Positions 16,512 to 27,020 of a stretch of DNA of 64,000 nt are shown piece by piece. The position numbers and the translations under genes were made by a program. Source of the stretch: Gordonia westfalica (GTDB taxonomy: Bacteria > Actinomycetota > Actinomycetes > Mycobacteriales > Mycobacteriaceae); assembly GCF_900105725.1 (NCBI RefSeq), contig NZ_FNLM01000034.1, positions 372,001 to 436,000 of the forward strand. Reading direction: 5' to 3'. Position 1 is the stretch's first letter, and the number at the start of each line of letters is the position of its first letter. The notes under the pieces were generated by a model. The model saw only the letters and a list, made by a program, of their open reading frames with translations, was not told the DNA's origin and searched no databases.

Positions 16512-19500
16512 CTACAACTGACTCCCCGACCGCCGCAACTCCGAGAACGCCTTGATCGTCGTCGAAGTTGCAGTAGCAACCGGCCGCAATTCCGGCCCGA
16601 CCTCGGTCTTCGACACCATCACCACGTTGTCCACGTACGGCTGGATCGTGCTGGTGTTCTGCACTGTGGCGACGATGATGAGCTGGAACCCGAACTTGCG
16701 GAACGCCGACAGGGCCTGCTGCGCGAACTGCGGGTCGGACTTCGAGAACGCCTCGTCGAGCATCAGCTGGGCGAAGATCGGTCGGTTGTCGTTGCCGTGC
16801 GGGCTGGCCAGGTTGAAGCTCAACGCGCCTGCGAGGCAGAAGGCCATCAGCTTCTCCTGCTCGCCACCGGAGTTGTCGCCGGCATTCGAGTAGGTGCGGA
16901 TGGTCTCGCCGCTCTCGGCGTCGTGCTCCTCGCAGTAGAAGTCGAAGCGGTTGCGCACGTCGAGGGCGTCACGCGTCCACTGGCGGTCCTCCGGGGTGTT
17001 GCCGGCGAGTCGTTCGCGCAACAGCAGGATGTCGGAGTACTGCTCGAGGATGGCCTGTTCGTCGCCGAAACTGACCGCCGTTGCGCGGTTGGAGATCTGG
17101 CGGGCCTTCTCGGTCAGCTCCTCGACGGCGGCGAGCTTCTTACGGCCCGGGACGAGGCGCAGGCGGGTGCCGCGGTTGAACGCCACCGCACCCAGGCCGG
17201 TGTTCACGCGCTCGATCTGTTCGACGATGCGCCGTTCCTCGGCGTCGGCGGCCATGTGTAGACCCAGGATCGCGCCAGGTGCCTGCTCGGTGATCAAGCG
17301 GCGCATCCGCTCGTAGGCCGAGGGCAGCTCGCGTTCGTCGATGCGGCGGCAGACGGCGACGTAGTCGTGGATGCGTTCGTCGAAGTCGTCGCTGTCGTTG
17401 GGGATGGCATCGGGGAACTCCTCGTCGTAGGTGTCGAGGATCCGGGCCAGCTCGTCACGGGAACGTCGAGCATCTGAGCGCATGCGGTCGCGTTCGCGGC
17501 CGGCGGCCTTGACAATCTCCTGGCGGTACGGCTCGGGGTTGAGCACGTCGAGGGTCGCCGAGAGGTCCTCACGGAAGCCGTCGAGGGTCTTCTCCGCCTG
17601 CGCGGGAACATCTTCGGGCTTGAGCCGGTCGATGAGGTCGAGCAGCTGGGTGCGACGCTCGTCCTGACGGGCGATCTTGTCCTTGACCAGGGCGGCCTGA
17701 GAGATCGCGTGACGCACCTGCTCCCACAGGTCCTCGGCCTTGCGCTGCAGCGCCTCGACGTCGGGGTTCTCCTCTATGAGGAGGTCGTACTGGTCGGTGA
17801 GCTGGTCGACGCGATCGTCGACGGAGTCGACGTCGATCTCGTTCCACTGCGTGAACTGCTCACACACGCGTCGGTAGGCGTCGCGGCGTCGTTCCTTGGC
17901 GGACCGTTCGCGATCGAGTTCAGCGCAGTCCTCGCGGGCGTCCTCGAAAACGCGTTCCTCGTAGGCGAGTTCGTCGCGCAGTGCGGTGATCTTGGATTCG
18001 ACGTCGCCGACGAAGATGTACTGCGACCGGCGAAGCTGCTGGCGGTCGTCCTTGACGGCCAGCTTCGCCGAGTCCTTGCGCAGGCCCTGGTCGGTGACGG
18101 CTTTGGCGTACTGGGAGAACTCCCCCGGGTTGTCGACGCACATGTGGTTGCCCAGCTTGGCGAGCACTGTCATCGCCTCGGCGGCACAGGGATGGCCGGG
18201 GTCGACGGAACGCAGCTTGGAGGCCAGAGTTCCCGGCTCGACGACGGGCATCGGACGGGTCTCGGCCTGGTGCAGCTGGATCCGGCCGCGCATGTCGTGC
18301 GAGTTGACGAAACGCAGGGCGGAACGAAAGTGCTTGTCCGGCACGAGGAGCCGCAGACCGGCGTTGCGCAGGACCTTCTCGACGGCCAGACGCCAACGTT
18401 CCTCGTCGGGGTCCAGCTCGACGAGCTCGGCGACATACTTCAGCTCGGACTCGTCGATCTGCAGCGCGTACGCGATGACGCGGCGCATCTCGTGTTCGGT
18501 ACGCGGCAGGGCGGAACCGGCCTGTTCGACGCGGCCCAGTTCTTCCTGCGCGGTGTCGCGGCGGCTGCGGGCGGCGACCTCGCGGGCCAGCGCCTCGGCA
18601 TAGTGGGCGCGGCCGGCCTCGAGCTGGCCGTCGATCTTGGTAGCCTCCTCGATCAGCTCCTCACGCAGCGACCAGAAGCCCTCGGCGTTGGTCGGCGGGC
18701 TGAAACCGAGCGCGGAGACCTTGTCCTCGTAGGCATTTCGTCGCGCGGTGACCTCGGTGCTGAGTTTCTGTGCGCCGCCGAGCTGTTCGCGTAGCGGGGC
18801 GAGGTCGCCGGTGGAGGTGGCGATGCGGGCCAGCAGCAGGCTGTGGTCCTGGCGGAGCTGGTCGTGCTGGGTGGTCAGCGCGGCGAGATCGCCGTCGAGG
18901 CGGGTGATCTGGTCGTCGAGGTCGGAGACCTCGGGCTGTGCGTTGCGGATCCGCAGGTTGTTGACGTAGCTGCGGATGGTGGTGCTGTCGATGGTGTCGA
19001 GAACGGAGAAGGTGGCCGACTCGCTCGCGTACCGCTCGTGGACCTCCTCGATGTTGCCGAGGATGGTGCGCTTGCGGCGCGCGACGTCGAGCAGCTCACG
19101 GGCCTCGACGAGCGGATCGATCTGCTCGAGGGCGTCGGAGATGCCGACAATGGACGTCGGGGCGTCGAGCATGAACTCCCGCACGAACTGCGCGAGACCG
19201 CCGACGCTCTTGAGCGACTTGGCTTTTCCGAGGAGCTGCTGCGCGGCGTCGGAGCCGCGGATCCCGATGAGCGAGTACAGCGTCGAGAGGTACTTGCCCT
19301 CGCCGGGCCCGCCGCGCCAGCCGCGGTCGCGGAACTTGGCCGAGTTGTAGTTGGCGGCGGCCCACTCGTTGCAGGCCTCGACGATGTCGGCGTCGCCGTC
19401 ATAGATGAAGTACGAGCTGTGCGCGTCGGTCATCTTGCCCGCGGCCAGCCACTTGAGGACCAGGCCGGTGATGGCGGTGCCGGAGGTGGAGGTGTAGGTG

Positions 19501-19844
19501 ACCGCGATGGCCGCCCACGCCGGACCGGTGCCGCGCAGGTACATGATCTCGCGGTGAGCGTTGGTGCCGTCGCGCCGCTCACCCCACGCGCCGCGCACGT
19601 ACTTGCCGACGGTGCGCTTACCGCTCGACGAGCCGGCGGCGGTGGCGTCGCCCGAGGCGTTGAAGTTGCGGCGGTGGTCGGGCAGGAACGCCAGCGAGAT
19701 GGCGTCGAGCAACGACGACTTGCCCGAACCCGACGACCCGGTGATCAGAGAACCGTTGGAGCTGAACGGGATCGAGTGATACCCGTCGAACACGCCCCAG
19801 TTAATCAGCTGCATCCGGGACAGGTGGTACTGGTCGACGCTCAC
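16512..19844 (-). CDS. jetC: SMC-like condensin ATPase JetC / MksB
   Basis: An 1110-aa MukB-like ATPase of the Wadjet (JetABCD) or MksBEF family. Walker A is near residue 35 ([16 protein letters not shown]). A long heptad-rich middle with a hinge region is followed by the C-terminal signature [12 protein letters not shown] and Walker [13 protein letters not shown]. Such complexes form dimers with JetA and JetB, extrude DNA loops and, together with the JetD nuclease, destroy circular plasmids. GTG start overlaps the jetB stop by 4 bp (GTGA). No jetD follows; the next co-directional gene is hsdM after about 400 bp. Confidence 0.92.
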   Translation of the reverse strand: MSVDQYHLSRMQLINWGVFDGYHSIPFSSNGSLITGSSGSGKSSLLDAISLAFLPDHRRNFNASGDATAAGSSSGKRTVGKYVRGAWGERRDGTNAHREIMYLRGTGPAWAAIAVTYTSTSGTAITGLVLKWLAAGKMTDAHSSYFIYDGDADIVEACNEWAAANYNSAKFRDRGWRGGPGEGKYLSTLYSLIGIRGSDAAQQLLGKAKSLKSVGGLAQFVREFMLDAPTSIVGISDALEQIDPLVEARELLDVARRKRTILGNIEEVHERYASESATFSVLDTIDSTTIRSYVNNLRIRNAQPEVSDLDDQITRLDGDLAALTTQHDQLRQDHSLLLARIATSTGDLAPLREQLGGAQKLSTEVTARRNAYEDKVSALGFSPPTNAEGFWSLREELIEEATKIDGQLEAGRAHYAEALAREVAARSRRDTAQEELGRVEQAGSALPRTEHEMRRVIAYALQIDESELKYVAELVELDPDEERWRLAVEKVLRNAGLRLLVPDKHFRSALRFVNSHDMRGRIQLHQAETRPMPVVEPGTLASKLRSVDPGHPCAAEAMTVLAKLGNHMCVDNPGEFSQYAKAVTDQGLRKDSAKLAVKDDRQQLRRSQYIFVGDVESKITALRDELAYEERVFEDAREDCAELDRERSAKERRRDAYRRVCEQFTQWNEIDVDSVDDRVDQLTDQYDLLIEENPDVEALQRKAEDLWEQVRHAISQAALVKDKIARQDERRTQLLDLIDRLKPEDVPAQAEKTLDGFREDLSATLDVLNPEPYRQEIVKAAGRERDRMRSDARRSRDELARILDTYDEEFPDAIPNDSDDFDERIHDYVAVCRRIDERELPSAYERMRRLITEQAPGAILGLHMAADAEERRIVEQIERVNTGLGAVAFNRGTRLRLVPGRKKLAAVEELTEKARQISNRATAVSFGDEQAILEQYSDILLLRERLAGNTPEDRQWTRDALDVRNRFDFYCEEHDAESGETIRTYSNAGDNSGGEQEKLMAFCLAGALSFNLASPHGNDNRPIFAQLMLDEAFSKSDPQFAQQALSAFRKFGFQLIIVATVQNTSTIQPYVDNVVMVSKTEVGPELRPVATATSTTIKAFSELRRSGSQL

Positions 19845-20755
19845 CAGTCGTCTCCTTCGTCGTCGCCGTACGCGTTCTCGGCGTCGTCGGGCTGGGTGGG
19901 TTCGTCGGCCGGACCCTCGGGCGGCTCCTCCCCCGTGTCGCCGGAGCCGATGAACTGCTCGAACTGCCGCTGCAGATCGGTGATCACCGACGCCGTCATC
20001 ACCGCGGAGATCACCGGGCTGACGGTGAACGTGTCGGCGTCGTCTCGCTGCTTGCGCAGGAACTCGAGCTCTTCCATCTTGTCGATGGCGCGTTCGATGC
20101 GCTTGTCGAAGAGCGCGAGGTCACGGTCGATGGTGTTGGTGACGCCGGCGAAGAGCTCGTGGATCTCCTCGCGGGTGATCAGCGCATCTTCGTCGCGGGC
20201 GGCGCGAATGTACTTGGCCAGGTGCAGCGCCAGGATCGCGTCGTAGGTGTGGACGGTCTCGCGCTTGAGAATGCGTCGCGCCCAACGCGAATCGGTGGCG
20301 GCCTGCTCGACGAAGGCGACCTGGAGTTCGTCGACGAGGCGCAGGCGCAGGTCGAGCTCGGACAGGCGGACGCGTAGCACGTCCTGGTACTCGGACACCC
20401 ACGACCACAACTGCGGCTGCCGGTCACCGCTGACGTAGCGGCGGGCCAGCAGATTCTGCAGCGCCCAGCAGGCACGGTCGGGCATCTCGCTGACGTCGCC
20501 GTCGAAGCGAGGGGCGCTCGGGGCGTGCGAGGCGGCTCGGTTGGCGACGGTGGGGAGATCGTCGAAGCCGGCGAATTCTTCGGGGGTGGGGGTGGGGCCC
20601 TTCGTGGCTCGCTGCGCTTGCACCTCAGGGCCCTTCGTGGCTCGCTGCGCTCGCACCTCAGGGAGCGAAGGGTCGGCGCCCTCCTCAGGGAGGGAGGGGT
20701 CGCCTTCGTGGAGCGAGGGGTCCGCTTGCGTCTCAGGGAGCGAAGAGTTGGTCAT
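19841..20755 (-). CDS. jetB: Condensin accessory subunit JetB / MksE (DUF4194) with repeat-derived N-terminus
   Basis: A 304-aa protein from ATG 20755, which overlaps the jetA stop as ATGA. The conserved DUF4194 region starts near residue 90 ([16 protein letters not shown]) and continues through the winged-helix part ([20 protein letters not shown]); the C-terminus is acidic. Residues about 1-60 are low-complexity copies of [15 protein letters not shown] units encoded by the dispersed GC-rich repeat found between genes elsewhere in the window. This extension is probably disordered and dispensable. The frame is open further upstream, but inside jetA coding sequence, so that is ignored. Confidence 0.85.
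   Translation of the reverse strand: MTNSSLPETQADPSLHEGDPSLPEEGADPSLPEVRAQRATKGPEVQAQRATKGPTPTPEEFAGFDDLPTVANRAASHAPSAPRFDGDVSEMPDRACWALQNLLARRYVSGDRQPQLWSWVSEYQDVLRVRLSELDLRLRLVDELQVAFVEQAATDSRWARRILKRETVHTYDAILALHLAKYIRAARDEDALITREEIHELFAGVTNTIDRDLALFDKRIERAIDKMEELEFLRKQRDDADTFTVSPVISAVMTASVITDLQRQFEQFIGSGDTGEEPPEGPADEPTQPDDAENAYGDDEGDDW
20598..20752. repeat. Dispersed GC-rich repeat (type A) inside jetB
   Basis: Two tandem copies of a unit reading CCCTTCGTGGCTCGCTGCGC then CACCTCAGGG, followed by degenerate pieces (CTCAGGGAGCGAAG). The unit matches the intergenic repeats at 30.9, 39.3-39.8 and 46.9 kb. Read on the minus strand it encodes [15 protein letters not shown] peptide without stops. 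Confidence 0.85.
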
Positions 20756-22272
20756 TCGGCGTCGACCTCCGCAGTCGGAATCGGTTCGGTGAAGGTGAGG
20801 TCGGGGACTTCGATGGCGTGGTCTTCCCCGATGAGGGACCGGAAACGCACGGTGGTCATCGGCACCTTCTCCCCTGCTGCCAGCTGTTTCTGCGCCCAGG
20901 ACCACAGGACGATGACGTGCGCGAGGTACGGCTCGTCGAGTCCTTCGATCACCTCGGTGAGCGGGACGGGTCCGGCGGCGACGGCGTTGTTGACGGTCTC
21001 GGTGAGTTCGACGGTGTCGACCTGGCCGGTCATCGACGCGAAGGCGGTCAGGTCGGCGTCGGCGCCACCGGCGGGTAGGGCTGGGGCGGGCGGGACGTGT
21101 TCGCGGATCTCGAAGGCGAGGCGGCCGATCGAATTGAGGGTCGGGGCGGCCAGCGGCAGCTCGTAGCCGAGGCGGCGGTCCGCGAGCGAGGACTTGAGGA
21201 GGTCGTTGGCGGTGGCGAGCGCGTCGTTGAGCTGACGGGCCAGGCCGCGGCTCTGCTCGAGGGTGCCGGACGCGACGAATCGTCGGATACGACGGGCGCA
21301 GCGCTGACGGGTACGGCCGACCTCGGCCATCTGCTGGGTGACCAGGCCGAAGAAGTTGTCCATCACCGACCGCAGGCCGGCGTCCATGCCGGGGAAGTTC
21401 TCGATGATGGTGTCGATGTCGGTCTTGAGGCGGGCGCGACGCTCCGGGTCCTGGATCATCTGGGAGAACGCCTGGTACGACGCCGACTGGGACGACTGCA
21501 GGAGGGCTTCGTAGTCGTCGAAGAGCTGGCGCTGACGGTCGCGGTAGGCGAGGTCGGAGTCGCCCGGGTCGTCGAGCAGCGCGGTGGTGATGCGGTCGAG
21601 CATCGTGCCGTACTGGCCGATGTCGGAGATGATCTGCTCCATCTGGTAGCCGATGGCGCGGGCGGAGTCCTCGGCGACGCGGAGGTCGACCGGTGGGCGG
21701 CGGCCGGCGTCGAGGTCGGCGAGCTCGGCGTCGAGGTCGGACATCTGCGCCTCGAGCTCCAGGCGGATGGTCTCGGGGTCGTTGCTGACCTGCCCGGCGA
21801 CGCGTCGGAGTTCGGCGGCGATGCCGGTGATCGAGCCGCCGGTGGCGATGGAGTCCTCGCGGCGCTGGCGGCGCATGAAGTCCAGCACCGAGCGGGCCTC
21901 GCTGGTCAGGTGGCAGAGGTTGGGGGCGTCGGGGTCGGAGGTGTCGGTGACGCGGTGCAGCCAGCCCTGACGAGCCCACAGTTTGACCAGTTCCAGGCCG
22001 GTGGGCTGATCGTCGGTGAGGTCGAGTTCGGCGAGGTCGCGTTCGAGGCGCATCGTCAGCTCGACCTCCGACATCTTGGTGCCGTAGTCGAGATGACGCT
22101 CCATCAAGGTGACGTAGAGCGCCGAGTTGTTCGCGGCGAACAGCTTGATCGCCGCCGACTTCTGCAACGCCCGGTTGGCATCGAGCGCGTCACCCAGCGT
22201 GACCTGCGCGGATTCGGGGTGCACAGGGGGTCGCCCGGCCTCGCGCTGAGCCGGGAAGGCAGAACTCTCCAT
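20752..22272 (-). CDS. jetA: Condensin kleisin-like subunit JetA / MksF (DUF3375)
   Basis: A 506-aa MukF/kleisin-like subunit, first in the jetABC operon. ATG 22272 is preferred (preceded by GAGGCGGCG) over an ATG 51 bp upstream, because the family starts close to the [10 protein letters not shown] region. An N-terminal winged-helix-like part ([32 protein letters not shown]) is followed by long helical stretches typical of DUF3375. Its partners are JetB and JetC. The 225-bp divergent region before it also serves the protease pair. Confidence 0.9.
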   Translation of the reverse strand: MESSAFPAQREAGRPPVHPESAQVTLGDALDANRALQKSAAIKLFAANNSALYVTLMERHLDYGTKMSEVELTMRLERDLAELDLTDDQPTGLELVKLWARQGWLHRVTDTSDPDAPNLCHLTSEARSVLDFMRRQRREDSIATGGSITGIAAELRRVAGQVSNDPETIRLELEAQMSDLDAELADLDAGRRPPVDLRVAEDSARAIGYQMEQIISDIGQYGTMLDRITTALLDDPGDSDLAYRDRQRQLFDDYEALLQSSQSASYQAFSQMIQDPERRARLKTDIDTIIENFPGMDAGLRSVMDNFFGLVTQQMAEVGRTRQRCARRIRRFVASGTLEQSRGLARQLNDALATANDLLKSSLADRRLGYELPLAAPTLNSIGRLAFEIREHVPPAPALPAGGADADLTAFASMTGQVDTVELTETVNNAVAAGPVPLTEVIEGLDEPYLAHVIVLWSWAQKQLAAGEKVPMTTVRFRSLIGEDHAIEVPDLTFTEPIPTAEVDAE

Positions 22273-22394
22273 CGCCGCCTCACGGGGTTCTCGGGGACTA
22301 CAGGACCCGCGATAGTCTGCCACGTCCCCCCGCCCGGACCCCAGTCCGGGAGGTGGGCGGCTACGTGTCGTCGCGGCCGGCGCGGCGCGCGAGT

Positions 22395-22412
22395 CGCGTA
22401 GTGCACTACGCG
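22395..22412. promoter_or_regulatory. 18-bp perfect palindrome in the jetA/protease divergent region
   Basis: CGCGTAGTGCACTACGCG is fully self-complementary. It sits 123 bp upstream of jetA and 86 bp upstream of the trypsin-like gene, where a dimeric repressor could control both operons. No regulator gene is linked, so the protein is unknown. Confidence 0.5.
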
Positions 22413-22497
22413 TGTCCTGGGGCTTTGCGACGGCGATCCTCGAAGACGAGTCGACCCCGACTCATCACCACATCCCTCCTCGGATGGAGCCGGTGCC

Positions 22498-23718
22498 ATG
22501 AGCATCATCACGATCGCCGGCGGCGACGGTCGCCCAGCTCGCCCCGCAGCCGACACTTCCGTACCGCGGATAGCGGACGAACAGGACTTTCAGGACCGGG
22601 CCGCCGCAGAGCGCGTGCGAGCGTCGACGACGCGCCGGTCGACCAACGAGGACACCCTCGTCGTCGGCGGCATCGAGACCGTCAACGAGCCGGACCGGAT
22701 CGCGCGCCGGCTCGACCGCCTGGTGCGCTATCACCTCGACGGGACCGCCGAAGGTGCCGTGCCTGGGAGTCGCGTCGACATCGAGGACACCCTCGGCCGC
22801 CTCGACGACCTCACCGGCGACGCCGACTCCATCGGCAAGGCCGTCGAGGCCGTCATCAACACCGCGGACTGGCTCGGCGTGCGCTACCTCGACGCCGGGG
22901 TCGCAGCGGCGCGGTCGGTCGGCCGGATCAACATCCGGCAGGGTCGCGGCTTCGGCACCGGCTTCCTCGTCACCCCGACGCTGCTGATGACCAACCACCA
23001 CGTGCTGCCCGACGCGGAGGTCGCGAAGGCGAGCGTCGTCGAATTCGATTACCAGGACGACATGGATGGCCGCGAGCGGCCCATGCAGACCTTCTCACTG
23101 GACCCGGACACGTTCTTCGTCAGCGACCGGACCCTGGACTTCGCGCTCACCGCCGTACGCGGTACCGCTGACGCGCTGCGGACGTTCGGTGTCAACCGGC
23201 TGACCGAGGCGCAGGGCACGATCGTCATCGGCGAGTTCACCACGATCGTCCAGCATCCGCGCGGCGACAAGAAGATGGTGTCGCTGCGGGAGAACAAGCT
23301 CGTCGACATCCTCGAGTCCTTCGTCCACTACTCCGCCGACACCGAACCCGGATCGTCGGGATCGCCGGTGTTCAACGACCAGTGGGAGGTCGTGGCGCTG
23401 CATCACGCCAGCGTGCGCGCACCGAACCGTCCCGAGTTCGGCGGCGTCGTCAACGAGGGCACCCGCATCAGCCGGATCATCGCGTTCCTGCGGCGCCAGG
23501 AGTACGGCCCGGCGCAACGGGCGCTCGTCGAACCGGTCATCGGAGCAGCTGCCGCCGAGGCGAGGGCCGCACCTGCTCCGACGCCGCTGCCCGAGCGCAC
23601 CAACTCTGCTGTCCGCGAGATCGTTTCGTCGGCATGCGGTCGCATCACCGTCACGGTCACCGTCGACGGTCTTCCCCACCAGCTCGACCACCCCGACCAG
23701 AGAGAGGAAGAACGATGA
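22498..23718 (+). CDS. Cytoplasmic trypsin-like serine protease
   Basis: A 406-aa chymotrypsin-fold (S1-type) protease. The triad is visible as TNHHVLPD (His), DRTLDFALT (Asp) and EPGSSGSPVF (Ser). There is no signal peptide; the first 140 residues form a charged helical domain (TRRSTNEDTLVVGGIE to AAARSVGRINIRQG) that could sense or bind a partner. The C-terminal tail after about residue 330 is Ala/Pro-rich. Its stop overlaps the subtilase start (ATGA at 23715), so the two proteases are made together. Such intracellular trypsin-like modules are common effectors in actinobacterial conflict systems; this pairing is not one I can name. Confidence 0.85.
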   Translation: MSIITIAGGDGRPARPAADTSVPRIADEQDFQDRAAAERVRASTTRRSTNEDTLVVGGIETVNEPDRIARRLDRLVRYHLDGTAEGAVPGSRVDIEDTLGRLDDLTGDADSIGKAVEAVINTADWLGVRYLDAGVAAARSVGRINIRQGRGFGTGFLVTPTLLMTNHHVLPDAEVAKASVVEFDYQDDMDGRERPMQTFSLDPDTFFVSDRTLDFALTAVRGTADALRTFGVNRLTEAQGTIVIGEFTTIVQHPRGDKKMVSLRENKLVDILESFVHYSADTEPGSSGSPVFNDQWEVVALHHASVRAPNRPEFGGVVNEGTRISRIIAFLRRQEYGPAQRALVEPVIGAAAAEARAAPAPTPLPERTNSAVREIVSSACGRITVTVTVDGLPHQLDHPDQREEER

Positions 23719-24932
23719 TCGACGACGAAACACCCACATCCCCGACCGCGGGACCAGAGCTGACCGGGCGTCAGCTCATCACCTTCACGGAGGACAGTTC
23801 CCATGAACAGCGCGTCGACGCGCTGCGCGCACTGAGCGGGATCGACAACGTGGCGTCGAGCGCGGACGCCGACGACGGGTCGGTCGGACCGGAGAGCGTC
23901 GACGCCGCCGACGCGACGCTGTTCGATCGTCTCGGCATCGCGGTCGCCGAAGTGCCGGTGGCGCAGGAGGAATCCTTCGGCGCCGACGCGGAGCAGGACC
24001 CCGTCATCGTCAGTGTCGAACCCGAACACGTCGTGCACGCGCTGACCGTGACGGAAGGTGCGGCGCAGACCGTCGAAACCCCGTTCAGTGACAGCGAAGT
24101 CGCGACCTGGGGCCTGCAGGCGACCAAGACGACGACATCGAGTGCCACCGGCGACGGGATTCGAGTAGCGGTCCTCGACACCGGGTTCGATCTCGAGCAC
24201 CCGGATTTCGCGGGACGCCCCGTGACCACACGCTCGTTCATCCTCGGCCAGGGTGTGCAGGACGGCAACGGGCACGGCACGCACTGCATCGGCACCTCGT
24301 GCGGGCCGAAGGCGCCAGACACCGAGAAGCGTTACGGCGTCGCGTCGTCGGCGACGATCTTCGCCGGCAAGGTGCTCAGCAACGAAGGGTCGGGCAGTGA
24401 CTCCGGCATCATCGCCGGCATCGAATGGGCACTCGCCAACGAATGCGTCGTCATCTCGATGTCACTGGGAGCCGACGTGCGGCAGCCGGTACAGGCCTAT
24501 GAGGCGATCGGGCGGCGCGCGCTGGCCGCGGGGTCGCTGATCATCGCGGCCGCCGGCAACAACGCCCGACGTCCCGGCAATCCCGGCTTCGTCGGGAGTC
24601 CGGCGAACTCGGCGTCGATCATGGCGGTCGGTGCACTGGCGCCCGACATGCAGATGGCGCCGTTCTCCGCGCGGGCGACGACCGTCGACGGTGGTGCCAT
24701 CGACATCGCCGCACCTGGCGTGAACGTGTACTCGAGCTGGCCGATGCCGATGCGGTATCGGTCCATCAACGGCACCTCGATGGCCACGCCACATGTCGCG
24801 GGCATCGCGGCGCTGCTGGCCGAGACCACCGGAGCCCGCGGACGGGCCCTGTGGGACGCGCTGATCACCACGGTGCAGACACTTCCGCTGCCGGTCGTCG
24901 ACGTCGGGGCGGGGCTCGCCACCGCACCGTGA
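23715..24932 (+). CDS. Cytoplasmic subtilisin-like (S8) protease
   Basis: A 405-aa subtilase with a full triad: Asp in VAVLDTGFDLEHPDF, His in GNGHGTHCIGT and Ser in NGTSMATPHVAG, with the oxyanion Asn in AAAGNNARR. No signal peptide or C-terminal anchor is seen. The first 130 residues are acidic and carry a part that could act as a propeptide (DPVIVSVEPEHVVHAL), suggesting control by self-inhibition. Translation is coupled to the trypsin-like gene. One protease may activate the other in a cascade, by analogy with zymogen systems; this is inference. Confidence 0.87.
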   Translation: MIDDETPTSPTAGPELTGRQLITFTEDSSHEQRVDALRALSGIDNVASSADADDGSVGPESVDAADATLFDRLGIAVAEVPVAQEESFGADAEQDPVIVSVEPEHVVHALTVTEGAAQTVETPFSDSEVATWGLQATKTTTSSATGDGIRVAVLDTGFDLEHPDFAGRPVTTRSFILGQGVQDGNGHGTHCIGTSCGPKAPDTEKRYGVASSATIFAGKVLSNEGSGSDSGIIAGIEWALANECVVISMSLGADVRQPVQAYEAIGRRALAAGSLIIAAAGNNARRPGNPGFVGSPANSASIMAVGALAPDMQMAPFSARATTVDGGAIDIAAPGVNVYSSWPMPMRYRSINGTSMATPHVAGIAALLAETTGARGRALWDALITTVQTLPLPVVDVGAGLATAP

Positions 24933-25016
24933 GGGGTGGGCGGCCGAGGGTGCACACAGGGTCGTGCATCCTCGGCCGCTCGGTGCTCGTCACCCGGCGC
25001 GGCTACCCTGAGCCAC

Positions 25017-26132
25017 ATGGTGATGGCTGATCGTCCCGAGGTCGAAACCGCATCCGCGCCGCTGGCGACGCTGGCTGTCGCCGGCCTGGCGTCGAGCATG
25101 CTCGGCGGGCTCGCACGCGTGCCGTTCAAAAAGCCGTGGTCGGGGCCGGCAGGGCTGCTCGACAACATCGGCCAGGCCGTCACCCGGCAGTCGATCCGCG
25201 CCTTCATGGGCTACTCGATGGGTCTGCCGATCGAGGAGTTCCGATCGATGGAGAAGATCCTCGACGAGATCTGCCGCGTCGTGATGCCGCCGTTCGTCGA
25301 ACTGACCGACGGCGTCGAACTGACCGACGACGTCATCGGCGGCGTCCCCGGCCTGTGGTGTCGCGCAAAGGCGAGTACCGACGCCTACGTCGACGAGGAC
25401 GAGGAGAAGCAGGAGATCGGTGCGACGATCCTCTACCTCCACGGCGGCGGCTACATCGGCACCTCGCCGATCATGTACTCGGCCTTCGCATCGTCGCTGG
25501 TGCGGATCACCGGGTTCGAGGTGTTCATCGCCGATTATCGGATGGCACCCGAATTCCCCTTCCCCGCCGGGGTTCTCGACGCCGCCGACGTCTACCAAGC
25601 TCTCCTGGGACGTGGTGTGACCCCGGAGCACATCATCATCGCCGGCGACTCCGGTGGCGGCGGTCTCGCGGCGTCGCTCGTGGCGCATCTGCACGAGCAG
25701 GGCCTGCCCAAGCCCGGTGCGATGGCGTTGTTCTCCCCGGAGATCGACCTCGACCTCGACCATCCGTCGATCACCGAGAACGCGCAGTATGACGTGTTGC
25801 CGTGGAACATCCCGGTGACGCCGTACCTACATGGCGTGCAGCCGAACGACGCTCGCGTCTCGATCATCCACGCCGACCCCGAGCCGGACTGGTTCCCACC
25901 GACGTTCGTGTGCTGGGGTAAGGACGAGATGTTCCGCGACGGGATCCGCGAGTTCGCGGAGCGGCTCGAAGAGTCCGAGGTGCCGACGCATGCGATCGAG
26001 GAGCCGGGCATGTTCCATGTGTTCCCGATCCTCATGCCGTGGGCGGAGGCGTCGAAGCGGGTGTTCCGGGCGATGCACGAACTGGCGAAGGGCCACGTCG
26101 CCAGCGATCCGGACGCGACGCAGACGCACTGA
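25017..26132 (+). CDS. Alpha/beta hydrolase, HSL-type esterase
   Basis: A 371-aa esterase/lipase of the hormone-sensitive lipase group. The oxyanion motif YLHGGGYIGT, nucleophile GDSGGGGLAAS, Asp in GKDEMFRD and His in MFHVFP are all present. The N-terminal 90 residues are an extended cap. ATG 25017 is chosen; another ATG follows at 25023. It is likely to cleave short- or medium-chain esters, and the true substrate is unknown. It stands alone, 85 bp after the subtilase and convergent with the ZIP gene. Confidence 0.88.
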   Translation: MVMADRPEVETASAPLATLAVAGLASSMLGGLARVPFKKPWSGPAGLLDNIGQAVTRQSIRAFMGYSMGLPIEEFRSMEKILDEICRVVMPPFVELTDGVELTDDVIGGVPGLWCRAKASTDAYVDEDEEKQEIGATILYLHGGGYIGTSPIMYSAFASSLVRITGFEVFIADYRMAPEFPFPAGVLDAADVYQALLGRGVTPEHIIIAGDSGGGGLAASLVAHLHEQGLPKPGAMALFSPEIDLDLDHPSITENAQYDVLPWNIPVTPYLHGVQPNDARVSIIHADPEPDWFPPTFVCWGKDEMFRDGIREFAERLEESEVPTHAIEEPGMFHVFPILMPWAEASKRVFRAMHELAKGHVASDPDATQTH

Positions 26133-26136
26133 GGCC

Positions 26137-26823
26137 TCAGCCCAGGACGAACGCGAGCAGGAAGCCGGCGGCGGTGGCCAGGCCGACCCACCAGCCACCT
26201 TCCTTGTAGGCCTCGGGCATCAGGCCGTTGGCGAGGACGCCGAGGGTCGCGCCGCCCGCGAAGGCCTGGACGAGGCTGATCGCGCTCGGCGAGATGGTAT
26301 CGGCAACGGCGTAGCCGCCGACGGTGACGGCAACGAGGATCGCGGCGGTGACCACCCACATCACCAGCGCGTATCGCAGCGACATGTCGTGTTCGCGTCG
26401 CATCAACGACGCCCCGCTGACGGCCTCGGGAACGTTGCCGACGGCGATCGCCACCACCAGGACGAGAGAGCCTCCGGCGGTAAGGGATACACCGAGGGCA
26501 ATGTTCTCCGGGACGCCGTCGAGGAAGACGCCGAGCATGAGCGCCGGCCCGATGGCGCGGGAGCCGAGTGTGGTCTCGACGGCATGGTCGGCGATCACGT
26601 AAACCGCGGTACCGAGGAACAGTGACGCCCCGGCGAGGCCGATGCCGGCCTGCTTGAACGCAGGCTCGAAGAGTTCGGTGGAGACCGCCGCGATCATCGT
26701 GCCCGCGCCGAACGCCATCAGAGTCGCCAGAACGCGTGCCGGCAGATCCCACCGGAGACCGATCGCGGCGCCGATCGCGATGGGTACTGCTGTCACGAGC
26801 CCGTAGAGGATGGCGGTCAGCAT
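26137..26823 (-). CDS. ZIP-family divalent metal transporter
   Basis: A 228-aa membrane protein with about eight hydrophobic segments. The ZIP TM4/TM5 metal-site motifs appear as FLDGVPENIALGVSL and AIAVGNVPEAVSG. It probably moves zinc or related ions into the cytoplasm. The substrate cannot be fixed from sequence, and no metalloregulator is adjacent. Confidence 0.8.
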   Translation of the reverse strand: MLTAILYGLVTAVPIAIGAAIGLRWDLPARVLATLMAFGAGTMIAAVSTELFEPAFKQAGIGLAGASLFLGTAVYVIADHAVETTLGSRAIGPALMLGVFLDGVPENIALGVSLTAGGSLVLVVAIAVGNVPEAVSGASLMRREHDMSLRYALVMWVVTAAILVAVTVGGYAVADTISPSAISLVQAFAGGATLGVLANGLMPEAYKEGGWWVGLATAAGFLLAFVLG

Positions 26824-26853
26824 GAGTACAGCTTGCGCTTGGTTGGTGGGCGG

Positions 26854-27020
26854 TGACCTCGATACGCGGCGTCCTCGCTCCGCTCGGTCGGCGCTACTCG
26901 GCCAGCAGGGGGACGCGGCGTCCTCGCTCCGCTCGGTCGGCGCTACTCGGCCAGCGGGGGGACGTGGCGTCCTCGCTGCGCTCGGTCGCCGCTACTCGGC
27001 CAGCGGAGGACGCGGCCAGC
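26854..27020. repeat. Tandem dispersed repeat, type C (49-bp period)
   Basis: Three tandem units of 49 bp beginning GGCGTCCTCGCTCCGCTCGG and containing GCTACTCGGCCAGC start at 26868, 26917 and 26966, preceded by GACCTCGATACGC. The same units recur at 60.96-61.09 kb. They lie in the region upstream of the ZIP gene. Confidence 0.85.

Noticed and set aside
19841..21979. Very long minus-strand open frame covering jetB and much of jetA
   Set aside because: The upstream half is arginine/proline-rich shadow of jetA in another frame; the real JetB starts at 20755 with ATGA coupling.
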